A stretch of 64,000 nt of DNA from Acanthopleura granulata. Its lineage: Eukaryota; Mollusca; Polyplacophora; Chitonida; Chitonidae. The position numbers and the translations under genes were made by a program. Below are positions 59,543 through 64,000 of the stretch, in pieces. The stretch spans positions 12,832,540-12,896,539 of the forward strand of contig JABBOT010000001.1 of NCBI GenBank assembly GCA_016165875.1, given 5' to 3'. Under the pieces are notes generated by a model, which saw only the letters and a program-made list of their open reading frames with translations, was not told the origin of the DNA and did not search any database. Position 1 is the stretch's first letter. Each line of letters starts with the position of its first letter.

Positions 59543-59782
59543 GTGTCTAGTTTTGTGATCGGGGATAACTATGCCGTAGTCCCGTTAATAACTGAGGATA
59601 AGGGGAATGTTTACGCTACCACATACACAGAACTGGTCGGCTTCCCTCCAGTTGTGGACGACGGCTCCAAAAAACAGGCTCCTATAGAAATGAAGATGCG
59701 CTTGAAAACTGCCGAGGCCATACAGGGGTTGCTGGCCAACTCCACAATCTACCACCGCATCACTTGTAAAGACTTAAATTAC
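59543..59782 (+). CDS. copy B exon 6: start of C-terminal domain
   Basis: The acceptor is TCCTGTCTGCAG and the donor AATTAC|GTGAGT, phase 0 at both ends. It encodes residues 318-397 (VSSFVIGDNYAVVPLI at the start, HRITCKDLNY at the end). The domain has no assigned function that I know of. Confidence 0.85.
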
Positions 59783-60082
59783 GTGAGTTAAGTTTTAGTT
59801 GCTAGGAATCTTAAGGACGGTTAGCCTGCAATTATTCATTATAGGCCAAAACAAGTACAATTTGGGTTATGGCCCAACCTGCGAGTTGACATCACCCTGT
59901 CCCAGCCTTATACATGACTCCTACTTAGCACCGCCAAAGCTATTGTTAGCGAAATTCAAACCAGTCGTTACCTGTAAGGTTTATAACTGTGCTTAGTTTT
60001 GTTAATACTGGTTTAAAATGGCAGCATTTGTTCGTCTGTGCCATTGTTATAGAATGTAAATTAATGTGTTCTTGTTCGGCAG

Positions 60083-60385
60083 GCCGCCTTCATGACGGGG
60101 TACCATGAGGCCTCGAAACTAGCCAGGGACAGGTACGACAAGAAACATAAAGGTGTCCAGTTCCACGATGACGTTATTGTTCAGACAGAGGAAGAATGGG
60201 ACCGACGCCACCTAGTGGTAGACATGATCAAACACGAAGCCCACGTGACTGCTGTAGCGTGGAAATCTCCACTGAGTCACGAACCGAGCCACCTGGCCGG
60301 GATGTATTACTGCCGACTGCTTCCACCATCCAGGGTCATAGAGTGGATTTATGTGGACTCCCTTAAGTATAATGGCGAGTTATGA
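60083..60385 (+). CDS. copy B exon 7: C-terminal end and stop
   Basis: The acceptor CTTGTTCGGCAG opens a phase-0 frame of 100 codons ending in TGA. It includes AAFMTGYHEASKLARDRY and, near the end, GMYYCRLLPPSRVIEWIYVD, a conserved-looking terminal motif. Confidence 0.88.
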   Translation, partial: AAFMTGYHEASKLARDRYDKKHKGVQFHDDVIVQTEEEWDRRHLVVDMIKHEAHVTAVAWKSPLSHEPSHLAGMYYCRLLPPSRVIEWIYVDSLKYNGEL

Positions 60386-60757
60386 TGTACAGTGTGACCG
60401 GTACTATTGGTACTAAGTGAGGAAAAGGGGCGCTGGGCGCTGGACATTCAAGAGTAAAATGACTGACGTGTTACAGCTCCATAAAAAGTAGTTCCAACCT
60501 CACGAGCGTGATGAAGTCAGAAACCAGATCATGGTCACATGATCACTAATACTTTCACAAAGGATGCACAACAATGCAATACTGTGCTCGGACAACTAGG
60601 AAGTCCTCGACGACGGCAATGTGGCACTTGTGGTACTAGTATCTGTGAGATGAGGCCTTGGCCTGTGTGTGGTACAGCCAGAGCGAGAGGTCAATTGCTG
60701 CCAGGCTTCTTTCTGCCAAATCTCAATGATTCCCAAACTACCTCCCAAATATTAGAT

Positions 60758-60763
60758 ATTAAA
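60758..60763 (+). terminator. candidate polyadenylation signal of copy B
   Basis: ATTAAA, a common variant signal, about 370 bp after the stop codon. No canonical AATAAA was noticed nearby. Confidence 0.3.
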
Positions 60764-60928
60764 GTGCCATTAGATTATTTATTACCTCGACTCACGATAA
60801 GACGCCGGTGGGTGAGCAGACCAGGGTCGTGTGTAATCGCACTGGTCTGAGCAGAATGCCATCTCCGATTGTCTCCCCTTCATTGTGTTGCTGAGGGTTC
60901 TCCTTGTCATTGGTGTTGTAAGAATGAT

Positions 60929-61242
60929 AGACACCTTTTTTCCTCTGTGCTTAAAAGACTCCATCGTCAGAGCGGGAATTTCTGTAACCGGAGCGTGGTG
61001 GCGTTATACATGTGTTGCAACTAAAGCTGGTGTGACGAACAGCTAGAGCTGTTGGACCATGATAGCTAATGCTGATGTGAATGCTAGACACCTTTTTCTC
61101 CTCTGTGCTTAAAAGACTCCATCGTCAGAGCGGGAATTTCTGTAACCGGAGCGTGGTGGCGTTATACATGTGTTGCAACTGAAGCTGGTGTGGCGGACAG
61201 CTAGAGCTGTTGAACTATGATAGTTAATGCTGATGTGACGGA
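60929..61242. repeat. 157-bp tandem duplication downstream of copy B
   Basis: The segment GACACCTTTTTTCCTCTGTG through GGCGTTATACATGTGTTGCA and GACAGCTAGAGCTGTTG occurs at 60930 and again at 61087, nearly identical, so it is recent. Confidence 0.88.
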
Positions 61243-61475
61243 CAGCTAGAGCTATTGAACGATGATAGCTCATGCTGATGTGACGGACAGCCGGAGTGAT
61301 AGGGCTAAAACAGTTAATGTTGATGTGACACAGAAGGAGCGTCAGGACTGTGACAGTGCATGCTGGTGTGACGGACGTTCGGGGCTATTGGACTAATGCT
61401 GATGTGATGGATAGTCGGAGCGATTGGACTATGACAGCTATGGCTGGTGTGACGCACAATCACTAGCTACAGAAT
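61200..61475. repeat. about 38-45-bp tandem repeat
   Basis: Units of TGCTGATGTGACGGACAGCT followed by AGAGCTATTGAAC recur about six times and merge with the preceding duplication. Confidence 0.75.
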
Positions 61476-61654
61476 TATTCATCCTTTTCTGAGTCGGACC
61501 ACATACATAAGACTGTATTCTGCCATTGCTGCCTGTATGAGCTAATGGCTTAACTAATTATCTGAGATTATGATAACAGCTACAAATATAGTCTTGTAAT
61601 TGTATATTTCATACTCTTTTAGTTTGTCATGTTTCTAGGGCAGAACTGTATCAG

Positions 61655-62600
61655 GGTTAAGTTACCGGAAGTGTGTGCACAAAATAACGTGTGCATGTGT
61701 ATTTTTATTGGAAATCCGTACATATAGTTCAGCATAATATACATTAGTATAGTTATTGGGATTCCGTGCGTACAACACAGTGTACAATGCGGCGTAATTA
61801 CTGAAAATTCGTTCGCACAACACAGTGTACATGTCGGTGTAATTACCGGAAATCCTTGCGTAAAACACAGTGTACTTGTCTGTAGTTACTGGAAATCCAT
61901 ATGTACAACGCAGTGTATGTGTCAGTGTAGTTATTGGAAATCCTTGCGTAAAACACAGTTTACAAGAGCAAGTAGTGACAGGAAATCCGTACGTACAACA
62001 CGGTGAACTTACTGGAAATTTCCACATAAATCACAGTGTATTTACTGGAAATCCTGCCACTGGAAATCGCACGTACGGCACAATCTGCACGCATGCCATT
62101 GTAGTTACTGGAAACCCTTGTCTGCAACACCGTGTAATTACTGGAAATTTGTACGTACAACACGGTGTACATGTCCGAGTAGTTACTGGGAATCCGTGCG
62201 TGCAGCACATTTCACAAGCCTGTGTAGTTACTGAAAATCCTTGTGTACAGCACAATGTACTTGTCTGTGGTTACGGAAAATCCTTGCGTACAACACACTG
62301 TAGATGTCTGTAGTTACTGAAAACCCTTGAGTACAACACAGTGTACATGTCTGTAATTACTGTAAGTCCTTACGAACAATATAGTGTACAAGTTTGTGTA
62401 AGTACTGGGAATCGCACGTACAGAACAATGTGCGTGTCATTGTAGTTACTGGAAACCCTTGTGTACAACACCGTGTAGTTAGTGGAAATCCGTACATACA
62501 ACACAGTGTACGTGTCTGTAGTTACTAGCAATCCGTCCGTAGAACACAGTGCACATGACGCTTAAGTTAGTGGAAATGCTTGCGTAGAACACGTGCCCTT
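61655..62600. repeat. about 43-bp minisatellite
   Basis: About 21 units of GTAGTTACTGGAAATCCTTG, CGTACAACACAGTGTACATGTCT. Open frames on both strands (up to 147 codons) are repeat artefacts. Confidence 0.9.
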
Positions 62601-62814
62601 GGAACATTTATGTACACTGTTGAAGGAGAAGTGCCATGCAAAAACGTGATCAGGACAGTGTACAGCTTTTGTGTATACATGTTTACACAGGTTTCAAATC
62701 TTCGTGCTCTGCGTAAGTCTACAGATGCAAGGCTCACCTGGTCTTATAACAGAAATGGACAATGTCTTTTCCACAGTTTTTCACAGTTTTATTACACATA
62801 AAACTTTTCTGCAG
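62601..62814. other. no recognised feature
   Basis: Short unique spacer between two repeat arrays. Confidence 0.3.
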
Positions 62815-63150
62815 GGAAAAGGATTGAACACAGAGCAAGCAATTTCGCAGAGAAAACCGACTGGAACGGGCAAATGCGCTGGGGAAAAGAGTCAACAGGC
62901 CCAGAACGAACCAGTCCGTTGAAGACAGAGTTAAATCTAGAACGGGCTTTTCCGCGGGAGAAAGAGTTAAATCGAGAACGGGCCAGTCCACGGAAGAAAG
63001 AGTTAATCCGCGGGGAAGCAGCTAAAAATAGAAGCGGCCAGTCCGCGGGGAGAATCGGTTAAACCTAGAACTGGCCATTCCGCGTGGAAAGCACGGGGAA
63101 AACCGTTAAACCTAGACTGGGTCAAAACCACAGGGAAAAGGATTAAAGGT
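62815..63150. repeat. about 38-bp minisatellite
   Basis: About eight units of GGGAAAAGAGTTAAACCGAG followed by AACGGGCCAGTCCGC. The same unit reappears at 63590-63725. Confidence 0.85.
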
Positions 63151-63589
63151 TACACAAGCGTAATGATTTTCCTTACTATTTATGTAGTAAATTTGTCAAT
63201 TTCAACCCTCAAAATATACATCCCCAAACTTTCGCGTGGTGGTATGCTATACCACCACACACAGCTTGGACTTTTCTCTACATCATATCAAAAAATCAAC
63301 ATAGCATGACCCCCAATTTTTTGAGCTGTTGCTCCTGGAAGTGACGTAATAGCAATCTGTCACCTTGGTAACCTCAAGGGGGTGGGCAGTCCTTCTGACA
63401 AAAAGTTTTCATTTGTATCCAAAGGAGATAAAATTCTGATATATTTTAACTGGGTGTAAAATGACAGTATAGAAATTTATAACGTATCAACAACCTAGAC
63501 TCTTTGTGTGTCAATAGTATCCAATCGATGCTCCAGCACTCATCAATTCGGAGCTGAATCGAATTGCGCATGTGTAACTTAAACAAAGA
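63151..63589. other. insert-like unique segment between two parts of one repeat array
   Basis: About 440 bp without the repeat, flanked on both sides by the same unit. It contains a short imperfect palindrome at 63236-63259 (CGTGGTGGTATGC, TATACCACCACAC). It may be an inserted non-autonomous element. Confidence 0.4.
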
Positions 63590-63725
63590 GAAGGCCAATC
63601 GAGAGTGCAGAGAACAGGCCAATCGACTGAGGAAAAGGGTTCAACCGAGAACAGGCCTATCAGGAAAGGGGTTAAACCTAGATCAGGAAAATCCGCTGGG
63701 GAAAAGAGTTAACGGGCCAATCACC
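63590..63725. repeat. second part of the about 38-bp minisatellite
   Basis: GGAAAAGGGTTCAACCGAGA, ACAGGCCTATC and related units match the array at 62815-63150. Confidence 0.75.
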
Positions 63726-64000
63726 AGGTTGTTATGAAGACTACGGACCAATCAGAAGATGTTTATCCCCGAGATCACCACGGAAACCGGGCATTGGGTT
63801 CGACATCTAAAGCCCACTAAAATTAGCCCTCGTATTAGTTTATGGAGTGTGTTTCCAAACGAATTAGGAGCCGAAGGAGAAACAATATTTTCCTCCTCCA
63901 CAAGTACGTCCATAATAATAATTGTGCGGTAATTTCTAGAAATTCACATTTATGTCTTCACTGTACAAGAATTTAACTCACCAGAGTAGGAAAATCTGAA

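Larger units (their letters stand above)
21148..60385 (+). other. gene span: secreted alpha/beta-hydrolase-like protein, copy B (7 exons)
   Basis: Seven exons with GT..AG borders and matching phases (1,1,2,0,0,0) give a 497-residue secreted protein. Residues 1-31 form a signal peptide. An alpha/beta-hydrolase core follows: strand ALLIVP, nucleophile elbow AGHGHGG (121-127, Gly124 in the Ser position), Asp-loop SGDLDGVARITR (168-179) and His motif LQGANHG (206-212). A C-terminal domain (about 280-497) ends with CRLLPPSRVIEWIYVDSL. The fold is known for secreted esterases and lipases, but with no nucleophile the activity is doubtful and no substrate can be named. Copy A is its paralogue. Intron 1 is about 34.5 kb and contains an antisense bestrophin gene. 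The weakest link is exon 1 to exon 2; it rests on phase and on homology to copy A. Confidence 0.75.

Noticed and set aside
61870..62313. 147-codon repeat-rich frame as a secreted repeat protein
   Set aside because: It lies wholly in the 43-bp minisatellite, and three frames across both strands are open in the same place.

Overview
This window looks like animal nuclear DNA, most likely from a lophotrochozoan such as a mollusc or brachiopod. The phylum is an inference. The evidence is: split genes with GT..AG introns, a bestrophin, a Ty3/Gypsy LTR retrotransposon, several tRNA-derived SINEs ending in (AAAT)n, and very many minisatellites. Coding density is low. Only three protein genes can be supported, and most of the 64 kb is intron or intergenic DNA.

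Layout. (1) 1589-3957, minus strand: the first three coding exons of a secreted alpha/beta-hydrolase-like gene (copy A). Its remaining exons would lie off the left edge. (2) 5573-8167: an old, internally deleted Ty3/Gypsy element with two LTRs, a TAAGG target duplication and remnants of gag, integrase and the pol C-terminus. (3) 8168-21120: no recognised gene; a run of minisatellites, two SINEs and a GC-rich patch. (4) 21148-60385, plus strand: a paralogue (copy B) reconstructed from seven exons with matching phases, 497 codons. Its first intron is about 34.5 kb, against about 0.7 kb in copy A. (5) 27774-29651, minus strand: an intact, intronless bestrophin gene (625 aa) nested antisense in that intron. 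(6) 60386-64000: more tandem repeats and no recognised gene.

The two hydrolases are divergently oriented paralogues. Both have a signal peptide, an Asp-loop motif SGDLDG, and Gly where the catalytic Ser of the GxSxG elbow is expected. Copy B also keeps the His motif (NHG). They may therefore be secreted non-enzymatic members of the fold. The bestrophin keeps its neck, calcium-clasp and pore residues and should encode a working calcium-activated anion channel.

The most unusual signals are minisatellites whose units appear to contain copies of the adjacent exon/intron junction (clearest at copy A exon 1), SINEs sitting inside minisatellites, and a roughly 106-bp array upstream of the bestrophin that repeats perfect TGACGTCA palindromes. 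All exon models come from reading the sequence by eye, without transcript data.
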